DNA of 33,288 nt, from assembly GCA_018435665.1 (NCBI GenBank), contig JAHDND010000129.1:1-33288 (forward strand). The letters are read 5' to 3'. Source of the stretch: Candidatus Thiosymbion sp. Lineage in GTDB: Bacteria; Pseudomonadota; Gammaproteobacteria; Chromatiales; Chromatiaceae. This document shows positions 1-6,813 of this stretch, in pieces. A model generated the notes under the pieces. It was not told where the DNA came from and made no database searches. It saw only the letters and a program-made list of their open reading frames with translations. Both the position numbers and the translations under genes were made by a program. Each line of letters begins with the position of its first letter. Position 1 is the stretch's first letter.

Positions 1-320
1 AAAAGCCCTTTCATTCTCAAAGAAGCTCGAAAATCATATCGGAGCAATATGGTATTTTATTCACCATTACAATTCGACACGTCCAGTCAATCAGAATCAA
101 ACTTTGGATGGGATGTCGCCCTGCTAATCAGGGCACTACCACCTCCTAACCGGGTGGATCAGGATCAAGCATGAATGTCTCGTGTCTCCAGCAGGCCCGG
201 GGTACCGAAAATGGATGGGTGACCACGCTATCGCCCTGACCAGTAACATCATGAACTGGTTGGTGAGCGGCCGTCGCCAGGGTTCGCGGCGGAATTTTTT
301 TTACGGCCCGGCCGTTTCGG
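1..320. other. Non-coding stretch upstream of frdCAB
   Basis: I see no convincing gene here; the open frames are short, arginine/proline-rich shadows without ribosome binding sites. The first 130 bases are AT-richer than the rest of the window. Bases 196-219 (CCCGGGGTACCGAAAATGGATGG) resemble part of the dispersed intergenic repeat at 20727-20801 and 26647-26802, which suggests a decayed copy. Confidence 0.5.
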
Positions 321-334
321 TTGACGGAAATCAA
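321..334 (+). promoter_or_regulatory. FNR/ANR-type box upstream of frdCAB
   Basis: The sequence TTGAC-GGAA-ATCAA differs from the FNR consensus TTGAT-N4-ATCAA at one base. Its centre is near 327.5, about 57 bp before the frdC start. A -10-like TATAAG lies at 354-359. That puts the transcription start near 366-369 and the box close to -40, the class II activating position. An FNR-family regulator switching on fumarate reductase without oxygen is well-known biology; its action here is inferred from position and sequence. Confidence 0.6.
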
Positions 335-384
335 TGTCACCCAGGCCCTGGAATATAAGAATTTCATAATGTTCCAGGACACCG

Positions 385-1176
385 ATGATGTCTCCGATGA
401 AATCCGCCGTTCCCCTGTCCCTCTCCTTCTGCCCCGCCCGGCTGGATCTGATCCAGAGCAGTTCCGGCCTGATCCTGGCCCTGTTCATGTGGCTGCACAT
501 GCTCTTCGTCTCCAGCATCCTGCTGGGCAAGGAGGCCTTCTGGACGGTGGCCCGCTTCTTCGAGGGCTATTTCATTTTCGGCCGGTCCTATCCCCTGCTG
601 GTGTCCGTCATCGTCGCGCTCATCCTGGCGCTGGTAGTGCTGCACGCCGTCCTGGCCCTGCGCAAGTTTCCCGCTGACTGGCATCAGTACCGGACCTTCT
701 GGCGCCATGCCCACCGCTTTCCCCATAGCGACACCCGGCTGTGGCTCTTGCAGGTGATCACCGGCTTTGCCCTCTTCTTCCTCGCCCCCGCCCATCTCTA
801 CCAGATGATGGCGCACCCGGAGATGATCGGCCCCTATGCCTCCGCGGACCGGGTCTGGAGCGGTCATTTCTGGCCCCTCTACCTGCTGCTGCTCTTCGCC
901 GTGGAGTTGCACGGCGGCGTCGGCCTCTATCGCCTCGCGCTGAAGTGGGGCTGGTTCGAAGGCCAGGACCCGGCGCGCTCCCGGGCGCGGCTGAAGCGCG
1001 GTAAGTGGGTCATGACCGGCCTCTTCGTCAGCGTCGGGCTGCTGGCCCTGGGGGCCTACATCTGGATCGGCATTCAGCACGCCGACCGGGTGGGAGAACG
1101 CTACACCCCGGCATGGGCGACGAGCGGAGCGGCGACGGAAACTCCGGCTCAAACGCTGGCGGAGGTACGGCCATGA
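385..1176 (+). CDS. frdC: Fumarate reductase di-heme cytochrome b subunit
   Basis: This is the membrane anchor of a quinol:fumarate reductase, which passes electrons from menaquinol to FrdB/FrdA. The 263-residue protein has five hydrophobic spans. His38, His87, His137 and His176 have the same spacing (49, 50, 39) as the four haem ligands of Wolinella succinogenes FrdC (44, 93, 143, 182). Glu60 and Glu174 fall where Wolinella has Glu66 (menaquinol site) and Glu180 (transmembrane proton path). The start is ATG 385 or ATG 388; AGGA at 376-379 fits 388 slightly better. The stop overlaps the frdA start (ATGA). The enzyme could also run as a succinate dehydrogenase, but the FNR box and the conserved glutamates favour fumarate respiration. 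Confidence 0.93.
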   Translation: MMSPMKSAVPLSLSFCPARLDLIQSSSGLILALFMWLHMLFVSSILLGKEAFWTVARFFEGYFIFGRSYPLLVSVIVALILALVVLHAVLALRKFPADWHQYRTFWRHAHRFPHSDTRLWLLQVITGFALFFLAPAHLYQMMAHPEMIGPYASADRVWSGHFWPLYLLLLFAVELHGGVGLYRLALKWGWFEGQDPARSRARLKRGKWVMTGLFVSVGLLALGAYIWIGIQHADRVGERYTPAWATSGAATETPAQTLAEVRP

Positions 1177-3224
1177 AGATCCTCTACACCGACGTCCTGG
1201 TCATCGGCGGCGGTCTCGCTGGCCTGCGCACCGCCGTCGGCGTCAAGCGCCGCGGCCTGGACACCCTGATCCTGTCCCTGGTCCCGCCCAAGCGCTCCCA
1301 CTCGGTGGCGGCCCAGGGGGGCATGCAGGCCAGCCTGGCCAATGGCGTCAAGAGTATCGGTGACAATGAGGAGGTCCATTTTCAGGACACGGTGCGCGGC
1401 AGCGACTGGGGCTGCGACCAGGTGGTGGCGCGGCTCTTCACCCACCTGGCCCCCAAGGCGGTGCGGGAACTGGCGGCCTGGGGGGTGCCCTGGAGCCGGG
1501 AGCGTCAGGGGGAACACCGGGCCATCATCAACGGCGAGGCGGTGAGCCTCCATACCCCCGCCGCGGCCCATGGCCTGATCGCCGCCCGCGACTTCGGCGG
1601 CACCAAGAAGTGGCGCACCTGCTACACCTCGGACGGTACCGGTCATGCCATGCTCTTCGCGGTGAGCGACCAGGCCATCGCCGCCGCCATCCCAGTCCAC
1701 GAGCGCCAGGAGGCCTTGGCCCTGATCCACGACGGCAACCGCTGCCAGGGGGCGGTGGTGCGGGACCTGGTGACCGGTGAGTTGCGCGCCTACCTGGCGC
1801 GGGCGACGGTCATGGCCACCGGAGGCTTCGGCCGTATCTGGGGCGTCTCCACCAACGCCATCATCAACGAGGGCATTGGCCAGGCCATCGCCCTGGAGAC
1901 CGGCGTGGCGCGGCTGGCTAACCTGGAGGCGGTGCAGTTCCATCCCACCGCCATCGTCCCCGCCGGCATCCTGGTGACCGAGGGCTGCCGCGGCGACGGC
2001 GGCCTGCTGCGCGACGTGGACGGCCACCGCTTCATGCCCGACTACGAGCCGGAGAAGAAGGAGCTGGCCTCCCGCGACGTGGTCTCCCGACGTATGGCGG
2101 AACACATGCGCCAGGGCAAGGGGGTCAAGGGACCCTTCGGCGACCACCTCTGGCTCGACATCACCGTCCTGGGTCGCGCCCACATCGAGAAAAACCTGCG
2201 CGAGGTCAAGGAGATCTGCCAGTACTTCCTGGGCATCGACCCGGCGGTGGATTTCATCCCCGTCCGCCCCACCCAGCACTATTCCATGGGCGGCATCCGC
2301 ACCGACCACCAGGGCCAGAGCCCCTCGCTTCAGGGCCTGTTCGCCTGCGGCGAGGTCGCCTGCTGGGACCTGCACGGCTTCAATCGCCTCGGGGGCAATT
2401 CGGTGGCGGAGACGGTGGTGGCGGGGATGCTGGTGGGCGAGTACGTCGCCGACTTCTGCGACTCCCCCGCCGGCCAGATCCAGATCTCCAGCGCCCTGGC
2501 CCAGGACTTCCTGCGCCGGGAACAGGCCCACCTGGACCGTCTGCTGGCGGGGCCGGGCCAGGAGGACGCCATCGCCATCCGCCAGGCCATGGAGCGGGTG
2601 ATGACCAACCAGGTCGGGCTCTTCCGCAAGGGACCGGACCTGGCGGCGGCGGTGACGGAGCTGCGGGAGCTGCTGGCCCGCGCCCACCGGCTGGGGGTGC
2701 GCAACCCCCACCCCGGCGCCAATCCCGAGCTGGTCCTGGCCTACCGGTTGCCGCGGATGCTGAAGGTCGCCCTGGGCGCCGCCCTGGGGGCCCTGGCCCG
2801 TACCGAGAGCCGCGGCGCCCATTACCGCGAGGACTTCCCCGGCCGCAACGATCGCGACTGGCTCAAGCGCACCCTGCTGCACTGGCCCGAGGGCGGCGAC
2901 CTGCCGGTCCTGGATTATGAGCCCCTGGACGTCAGGGCCATGGAGCTGCCACCGGGCTTCCGGGGCTATGGCGCCCGGAACATCCTCGACCACCCCGATA
3001 CCGCCCATCGCCAGGCGGAGGTGGATGCTCTGCGCGGCGCTGGAGAGGGGCAGGCATCCAGCGCTGCGGGCGATGAGACCCCATCCCTTCAGGAACGGCT
3101 CATGCCCTTCCACCACCTGCTCCCCGCCCGATACCAGGGACCCAACGCCCGCAGTTCCTCGCCGGAGCGGGCAGCGCCCGCATCCCAAGCGACGGCCAAA
3201 GCCACAGCGACCCCGGCGGCCTAG
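1173..3224 (+). CDS. frdA: Fumarate reductase flavoprotein subunit
   Basis: This is the catalytic subunit reducing fumarate to succinate on the cytoplasmic face. The start is ATG 1173, chosen because it overlaps the frdC stop and has GGAGG at 1161-1165; a longer upstream frame exists but would run through frdC. The 683-residue product has the FAD-binding GGGLAG at residues 12-17 and the covalent-FAD motif [10 protein letters not shown], with His43 at the same number as the flavin-linked His of Wolinella FrdA. It also has the capping-domain motif [21 protein letters not shown] and the C-terminal FAD motif [19 protein letters not shown]. About 25 low-complexity residues (Ser/Ala/Thr/Pro) extend past the usual family end. 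No Tat signal is present, so it is a cytoplasmic enzyme. Confidence 0.95.
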   Translation: MKILYTDVLVIGGGLAGLRTAVGVKRRGLDTLILSLVPPKRSHSVAAQGGMQASLANGVKSIGDNEEVHFQDTVRGSDWGCDQVVARLFTHLAPKAVRELAAWGVPWSRERQGEHRAIINGEAVSLHTPAAAHGLIAARDFGGTKKWRTCYTSDGTGHAMLFAVSDQAIAAAIPVHERQEALALIHDGNRCQGAVVRDLVTGELRAYLARATVMATGGFGRIWGVSTNAIINEGIGQAIALETGVARLANLEAVQFHPTAIVPAGILVTEGCRGDGGLLRDVDGHRFMPDYEPEKKELASRDVVSRRMAEHMRQGKGVKGPFGDHLWLDITVLGRAHIEKNLREVKEICQYFLGIDPAVDFIPVRPTQHYSMGGIRTDHQGQSPSLQGLFACGEVACWDLHGFNRLGGNSVAETVVAGMLVGEYVADFCDSPAGQIQISSALAQDFLRREQAHLDRLLAGPGQEDAIAIRQAMERVMTNQVGLFRKGPDLAAAVTELRELLARAHRLGVRNPHPGANPELVLAYRLPRMLKVALGAALGALARTESRGAHYREDFPGRNDRDWLKRTLLHWPEGGDLPVLDYEPLDVRAMELPPGFRGYGARNILDHPDTAHRQAEVDALRGAGEGQASSAAGDETPSLQERLMPFHHLLPARYQGPNARSSSPERAAPASQATAKATATPAA

Positions 3225-3382
3225 TCCTGAACTCCCGGAACTCCATATCCCATTCCAATCAGGGGGTTATCCTCTCATCCGCTCACTCAGCCACACATCC
3301 AATAATCCACTCATCCAAACCCCTGCCCTATCCGCCCCGGTCGTCTCCGCCGCGCACCCTCTTCAGCCCGAGTGTCCACCCC

Positions 3383-4123
3383 ATGAGTCGTGCCCTGACC
3401 TTCCACATTTTCCGCCACACCCCGGGGAACCCGGCCAGCGTCCCGCACCTCCAGGACTACGCCCTGGAGGAGGCCCCGGGCATGACCCTCTTCATCGCCC
3501 TCAACCGCATCCGCGAGGAGCAGGACCCCAGCCTGGCCCTCGACTTCGTCTGCCGCGCCGGGGTCTGTGGCAGTTGCGCCATGGTCATCAACGGCCTGCC
3601 GGGTCTGGCCTGCCGCACCCTCACCGCCAGCCTGCCGCCCGAGATCACCCTCCTGCCCCTGCCGGTCTTCGAGTTGATCGGCGACCTGTCGGTGAACACC
3701 GGCAAATGGATGCGGGCCATGAGCGAACGCCTGGAGACCTGGGTTCACCTCCAGGGGGAACCTGACCTGGACGCCATCGAGACCCCCATGGACCCCGACC
3801 TGGCCGAGCGGATCTACGAACTGGACCGCTGCATTGAATGCGGCTGCTGTATCGCCGCCTGTGGCACGGCGCAGATGCGCCAGGACTTCGTCGGCGCCGT
3901 CGGCCTCAACAAGATCGCCCGCTTCCGCCTCGACCCCCGGGACCGGCGCACCGAGCCGGACTATTACCGGGTCATCGGCGACGACGCTGGGGTCTTCGGC
4001 TGCATGAGCCTCCTCGGCTGCCATGACGTCTGCCCCAAGGGCCTGTCCCTCCAGACCCAGATCGCCTACCTGCGCCGATCCATGGTGCGCCAGGGGCTGA
4101 CCGGCCCGACGCGCTGCCTATGA
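3383..4123 (+). CDS. frdB: Fumarate reductase iron-sulfur subunit
   Basis: This subunit carries electrons from the cytochrome b subunit to the flavin. In the 246-residue protein, Cys57, Cys62, Cys65 and Cys77 form the [2Fe-2S] site, with the same numbering as Wolinella FrdB. Cys150, Cys153, Cys156 and Cys217 fit the [4Fe-4S] site, and Cys160, Cys207 and Cys213 the [3Fe-4S] site. The gene order C-A-B matches the Wolinella operon. Unlike the tight frdC-frdA junction, 158 bp separate frdA from frdB. That gap is CA-rich with repeated CTCATCC motifs and holds no gene. No strong Shine-Dalgarno precedes ATG 3383, so expression may rely on read-through from frdA. Confidence 0.95.
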   Translation: MSRALTFHIFRHTPGNPASVPHLQDYALEEAPGMTLFIALNRIREEQDPSLALDFVCRAGVCGSCAMVINGLPGLACRTLTASLPPEITLLPLPVFELIGDLSVNTGKWMRAMSERLETWVHLQGEPDLDAIETPMDPDLAERIYELDRCIECGCCIAACGTAQMRQDFVGAVGLNKIARFRLDPRDRRTEPDYYRVIGDDAGVFGCMSLLGCHDVCPKGLSLQTQIAYLRRSMVRQGLTGPTRCL

Positions 4124-4175
4124 GGTCAGGATTCATCCAGGGTGAGAAGAACGACAGGCTGAACGGCCAGGGGCG

Positions 4176-4440
4176 CTATCCGTGAAGGAGGGTTGGTCCC
4201 CTCCGGCTCCCGCGAATCTTGGAGATGTCGTATTCGTATACCAGAACCACCACGCACTCGCCGCTGTCGGCGTGGCCGCGCTCGATTAACTCACTGAAAC
4301 AGGCGACGATATCGGTTTGATCTTTAATTGCCTTCAGCGAACAGCCGCAAGGCAAAGCCGGTCTTGTCGACGTAGTAAAAATCCCCCTCGCGGCTCTCGC
4401 GAAAGGTCTGGATTCCGATGGGCAAAGAACGGCGGTGCAT
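4176..4440 (-). pseudogene. Remnant of AAA-ATPase-like/PD-(D/E)XK protein
   Basis: Two pieces of one protein family lie in different minus-strand frames. From ATG 4440 the frame reads MHRRSLPIGIQTFRESREGD and then YYVDKTGFALRLFAEGN before a stop near 4324, which is the typical N-terminus of the AAA-ATPase-like (DUF1703-associated) family. Another frame then reads DIVACFSELIERGHADSGE followed by CVVVLVYEYD, the Walker B region (usually VVLVDEYD) with an Asp-to-Tyr change. The middle, including Walker A, and the whole C-terminus are missing. This is a decayed, internally deleted gene. The family is common as multicopy accessory genes in purple sulfur bacteria and cyanobacteria. Confidence 0.7.
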
Positions 4441-4525
4441 GGCGACAGGCGGTGGGGCTCGGCAATCAAGCGCGGGGCTTGGATGGTAGCATGGGCGGTA
4501 GAACCCTGCCTCTTCCAAGGGTGAT

Positions 4526-4554
4526 TAGACGTGAGGCTGGGGGCGGGCCATAAT
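4526..4554 (+). promoter_or_regulatory. Possible sigma-70 promoter for the precursor gene
   Basis: TAGACG (4526-4531, 4 of 6 matches to TTGACA) and CATAAT (4549-4554, 5 of 6 matches to TATAAT) are 17 bp apart, the optimal spacing. This predicts a start near 4561 and a leader of about 85 nt before the precursor ATG. It lies just past the start of the minus-strand ATPase remnant. Sequence match only. Confidence 0.35.
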
Positions 4555-4645
4555 TTAGTGTGGTTGCCATCTTGGCCATGCGTATGCCGGCGCCTCCTTC
4601 GCATTGCCCCAACCACGCAGGCGCGTCATCACCCGGGAGAATCCA

Positions 4646-5047
4646 ATGTTCGAACACGCCACACAGTTTCAGCAGATCATCGCCAAGTGCTGGGCCGATG
4701 AGCACTTCAAGCAGCGCCTACTGTCGAACCCGGCTGAAACCCTCAAGCAGGAGGGGATGGAAGTTCCGGCTGGGGTCATGGTCAAGGTTCTGGAAAACAC
4801 CGCGCAAGTGATTAATCTCGTCATACCCCAAAGACCCACGGATCTGGATGACGAGGCCTTAGTCATCGCCGCAGGTGGTAATGGGGGGAATGGTGGAAGT
4901 GGTGTTCTTGGGGGGAATGGTGGAACTGGAGGTAATGCTGGTCTTGGGGGTAATGGCGGTAACGCGGGTGGTAACGCTGGTTTAAATTGGTTTGGGGGGA
5001 ACGGTGGTGCTGGGGGTAATGGGGGCGTTGCTGGTAATGGGGGTTAG
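4646..5047 (+). CDS. NHLP-leader RiPP precursor with Gly/Asn-repeat core
   Basis: The start is ATG 4646, preceded by GGGAGA at 4635-4640. The product is 133 residues. Residues 1-78 form a nitrile-hydratase-alpha-like leader: FKQRLLSNPAETLKQEGMEV is followed by PAGVMVKVLENT and a VINLVIP strand, ending in a double-glycine site (ALVIAAGG). The predicted core is residues 79-133, 55 residues with about 30 Gly, 11 Asn and 5 Ala, no Cys, no charged residue, one Ser and one Thr. It is built of X-Gly-Gly triplets in two blocks (core positions 1-28 and 32-55) with a one-residue phase slip between them. Asn recurs every sixth position at 13/19/25 and 41/47/53. The leader predicts cleavage and export by the C39-peptidase ABC transporter at 9723-11927. 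The core codons are GGT/GGG-rich, unlike the GGC-biased neighbours. Leader assignment is firm; core fate is unknown. Confidence 0.88.
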   Translation: MFEHATQFQQIIAKCWADEHFKQRLLSNPAETLKQEGMEVPAGVMVKVLENTAQVINLVIPQRPTDLDDEALVIAAGGNGGNGGSGVLGGNGGTGGNAGLGGNGGNAGGNAGLNWFGGNGGAGGNGGVAGNGG

Positions 5048-5191
5048 AGTGGTAGAGAAGGTGCTTTTGGTGGAGATCCATTCAAGGCGGTGAGGGAATC
5101 CCGTTCTTCGGCCCCTTGGATAACGGCAAACCCCCTCGTTTAAGCGTCAAAATTTGCCGGGGCATCCTGCCACCGCAGGGCAGCACTGAAT

Positions 5192-5223
5192 TCATCAGCG
5201 TCTCTTTAAGGGGACGCTGATGA
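5192..5223 (+). other. Hairpin downstream of precursor gene
   Basis: TCATCAGCGTC (5192-5202) pairs perfectly with GACGCTGATGA (5213-5223), giving 11 bp around a 10-nt loop that could pair further through G-U wobbles. No U-run follows, so it is not a classical intrinsic terminator. It sits about 145 nt after the precursor stop and could stabilise the precursor transcript or attenuate read-through into the methyltransferase. Confidence 0.5.
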
Positions 5224-5336
5224 TTGGTCCTCCCAGGCCAACAGGCCCTTCCCGATCAAGATCAACATGCCAAGCCCAAACAGAGATCACCCTTGGCTTC
5301 AGGCACAAACGCTGCCGCCATTGCACCTGGCGGGCT

Positions 5337-5456
5337 CGTAACCGTTCAGACCCCCCTCTCCCCTACCCTCCCCCGCCAAGGGGGGGGGTGGCAAGAGAAT
5401 CAGCGGGTTGCGCTGTAGAGGCTGCTTCTCATACATGAGGGGTCTGAACGGTTACG
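5337..5456. repeat. 18-bp perfect inverted repeat, MITE-like
   Basis: CGTAACCGTTCAGACCCC (5337-5354) and its exact reverse complement (5439-5456) bracket 84 bp that contain a C-rich then G-rich run. There is no transposase. This could be a miniature inverted-repeat element or the ends of a decayed insertion sequence. Confidence 0.5.
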
Positions 5457-5520
5457 CGGGGTCTGCTGCCCCCCATGGCAACACTGAATTCATCACTTCT
5501 GCACCAGGGAGGAATGATCC

Positions 5521-6795
5521 ATGTCTGAACCGTCTGCTCTGCCATCACAGAATGACATTATGGATCGCCAACAGGATGATATTGTGGCTCGCCAATACGA
5601 GGCCTGGGTTTATCCCCCTCCGATCCACGATATGGTCGATGCGATCACGCAGGGGTATTACGAGTACGCTGACATCCAAGCCGGTGGTCCGATCTTCTGG
5701 CCGCGGCGCCGGGATTTCAATGACCTGGACATCCTGATTGCAGGTTGCGGAACCAATCAAGCGGCGTACACCGCTCTACGGAATCCTTCTTCCCGGGTGG
5801 TGGCGATTGATATATCCCAATCAAGCCTCTCGCACTCGCAATACCTCAAGGATAAGCATGGTCTTGACAATCTTGAGGTTCGTCATCTGGACCTGATGGC
5901 AGTCGCCAGCCTTGATAAGAGCTTCGACTTCATTCTTTCAACCGGTGTCCTGCATCACCTCAAGGAGCCTGACCGTGGATTACAGGCGCTGCGTGGCGTG
6001 CTGAGGCCAGCAGGCGTCATGCACTTGATGCTCTACGGCAAGACCCTGCGTCAAGGGGTCTACCTGCTGCAAGAGGCATTCCGGTTGATGGGGCTTGGCC
6101 AATCCAAGGAAGATATTGATATTGTGCGCAAAACACTCACCGCCCTGCCCGGTCGCCACAGTGTCCATGCCTACCTTAACGCCAAGGATGCCGCGGAAGA
6201 ACTCAAATACGATACGGCTATCGTCGATACCTTCCTCCACGGGCGTGACCGCGCCTACTCCATCACGGAGATTTTCGACTTTGTGGAGGAAAACGGTCTA
6301 GCCTTCCTGGGGTGGATGGATCGACTTGATTGTTCAGGTCAGGCGAATTTTCCGGCTAACGACGCCATATCAAAACGGATCAAGCGATTAGACGAACGCA
6401 AACGCGCGGCCATCATCGATCTCTTGGCCTATACGCATGGTGTCCATCGTTTCAACCTGTGCCACCCGGAATACCTGCAAAGCCTGCCGCGGATTGACTT
6501 CGAGGGCACAGAATTCCTGCACTATGTTCCGAGACCGCACTCGCGCCTGAAGGTGTCGTGGACCCGTCCAGCCGATCCCGACAGCCCGGCGATCCTGGAA
6601 CGAGAATGGCACCTGATGCCGATTAGCCACCCCCAAGCGCTCCTGATCGAACACGCCAATGGACGAAACACCATTGCCGAGATCCTGGGCTTGCTCGATG
6701 GCCAGTCCATGACGGACGAGGAGAAACTCCATCTGGCACGTCAAACCTTTGCAACCCTGTACGACATGGGACACCTGCTGTTTTCCGTGTTCTGA
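5521..6795 (+). CDS. SAM methyltransferase with C-terminal winged-helix-like domain
   Basis: The 424-residue protein starts at ATG 5521 behind a strong GGGAGGA (5507-5513). An N-terminal segment with RQYEAWVYPPPIHDM (about 24-38) precedes a class I methyltransferase fold. Motif I is LIAGCGTNQAA (72-82), an acidic residue after the second strand is Asp97, and FDFILSTGVLHHL (135-147) resembles motif IV/post-motif. The last 60 residues (ALLIEHANGRNTIAEILGLL, then a helical tail) look like a small winged helix. That could be a PqqD-like RiPP recognition element or the winged helix of protein-lysine-methyltransferase-like enzymes. It is the only modifying enzyme next to the precursor, on the same strand, so methylation of the peptide (for example Asn side chains) is the natural inference. 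Its substrate is not shown by the sequence. It ends 18 bp from the convergent transporter operon. Confidence 0.8.
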   Translation: MSEPSALPSQNDIMDRQQDDIVARQYEAWVYPPPIHDMVDAITQGYYEYADIQAGGPIFWPRRRDFNDLDILIAGCGTNQAAYTALRNPSSRVVAIDISQSSLSHSQYLKDKHGLDNLEVRHLDLMAVASLDKSFDFILSTGVLHHLKEPDRGLQALRGVLRPAGVMHLMLYGKTLRQGVYLLQEAFRLMGLGQSKEDIDIVRKTLTALPGRHSVHAYLNAKDAAEELKYDTAIVDTFLHGRDRAYSITEIFDFVEENGLAFLGWMDRLDCSGQANFPANDAISKRIKRLDERKRAAIIDLLAYTHGVHRFNLCHPEYLQSLPRIDFEGTEFLHYVPRPHSRLKVSWTRPADPDSPAILEREWHLMPISHPQALLIEHANGRNTIAEILGLLDGQSMTDEEKLHLARQTFATLYDMGHLLFSVF

Positions 6796-6813
6796 GCGGG
6801 GCGGACCCTGCCC

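Larger units (their letters stand above)
5179..5495. repeat. Direct repeat pair bracketing 279 bp
   Basis: GGCAGCACTGAATTCATCA (5179-5197) recurs as GGCAACACTGAATTCATCA (5477-5495) with one mismatch. The second copy ends about 25 bp before the methyltransferase ATG. The hairpin and the 18-bp inverted repeat lie between or at the copies, as if an insertion had duplicated the flank. Confidence 0.6.
5048..5520. other. Repeat-rich gap between precursor and methyltransferase
   Basis: These 473 bp hold no convincing gene. They contain an in-frame open extension of the precursor past its TAG (5048-5140), a stable hairpin (5192-5223), a 19-bp direct repeat (5179-5197 and 5477-5495), an 18-bp inverted repeat (5337-5354 and 5439-5456) and a C-run/G-run tract at about 5351-5388. 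The pattern suggests an inserted or decayed small element rather than coding DNA. Confidence 0.6.

Noticed and set aside
364..1152. Long minus-strand open frame opposite frdC
   Set aside because: It is a shadow of frdC in GC-rich DNA, low in hydrophobic order and rich in Gln/Gly/Glu, with no family resemblance.
4187..4204. Terminator-like dyad GGAGGG...CCCTCC after frdB
   Set aside because: Only 6 bp with no U-run; too weak to call as an intrinsic terminator.
4900..5040. CRISPR-like tandem repeat in the precursor core
   Set aside because: The repeats are in-frame Gly/Asn codons of variable length without spacers, so they are coding repeats.
4863..5081. Minus-strand frame rich in His/Tyr/Gln opposite the precursor core
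   Set aside because: It is the reverse complement of the Gly/Asn repeat (GGN codons read back as His, Pro, Tyr), and it has no ribosome binding site.
5220..5438. Possible small gene or second precursor in the precursor-methyltransferase gap
   Set aside because: No leader-like sequence or ribosome binding site, and it spans the inverted repeat and homopolymer runs.
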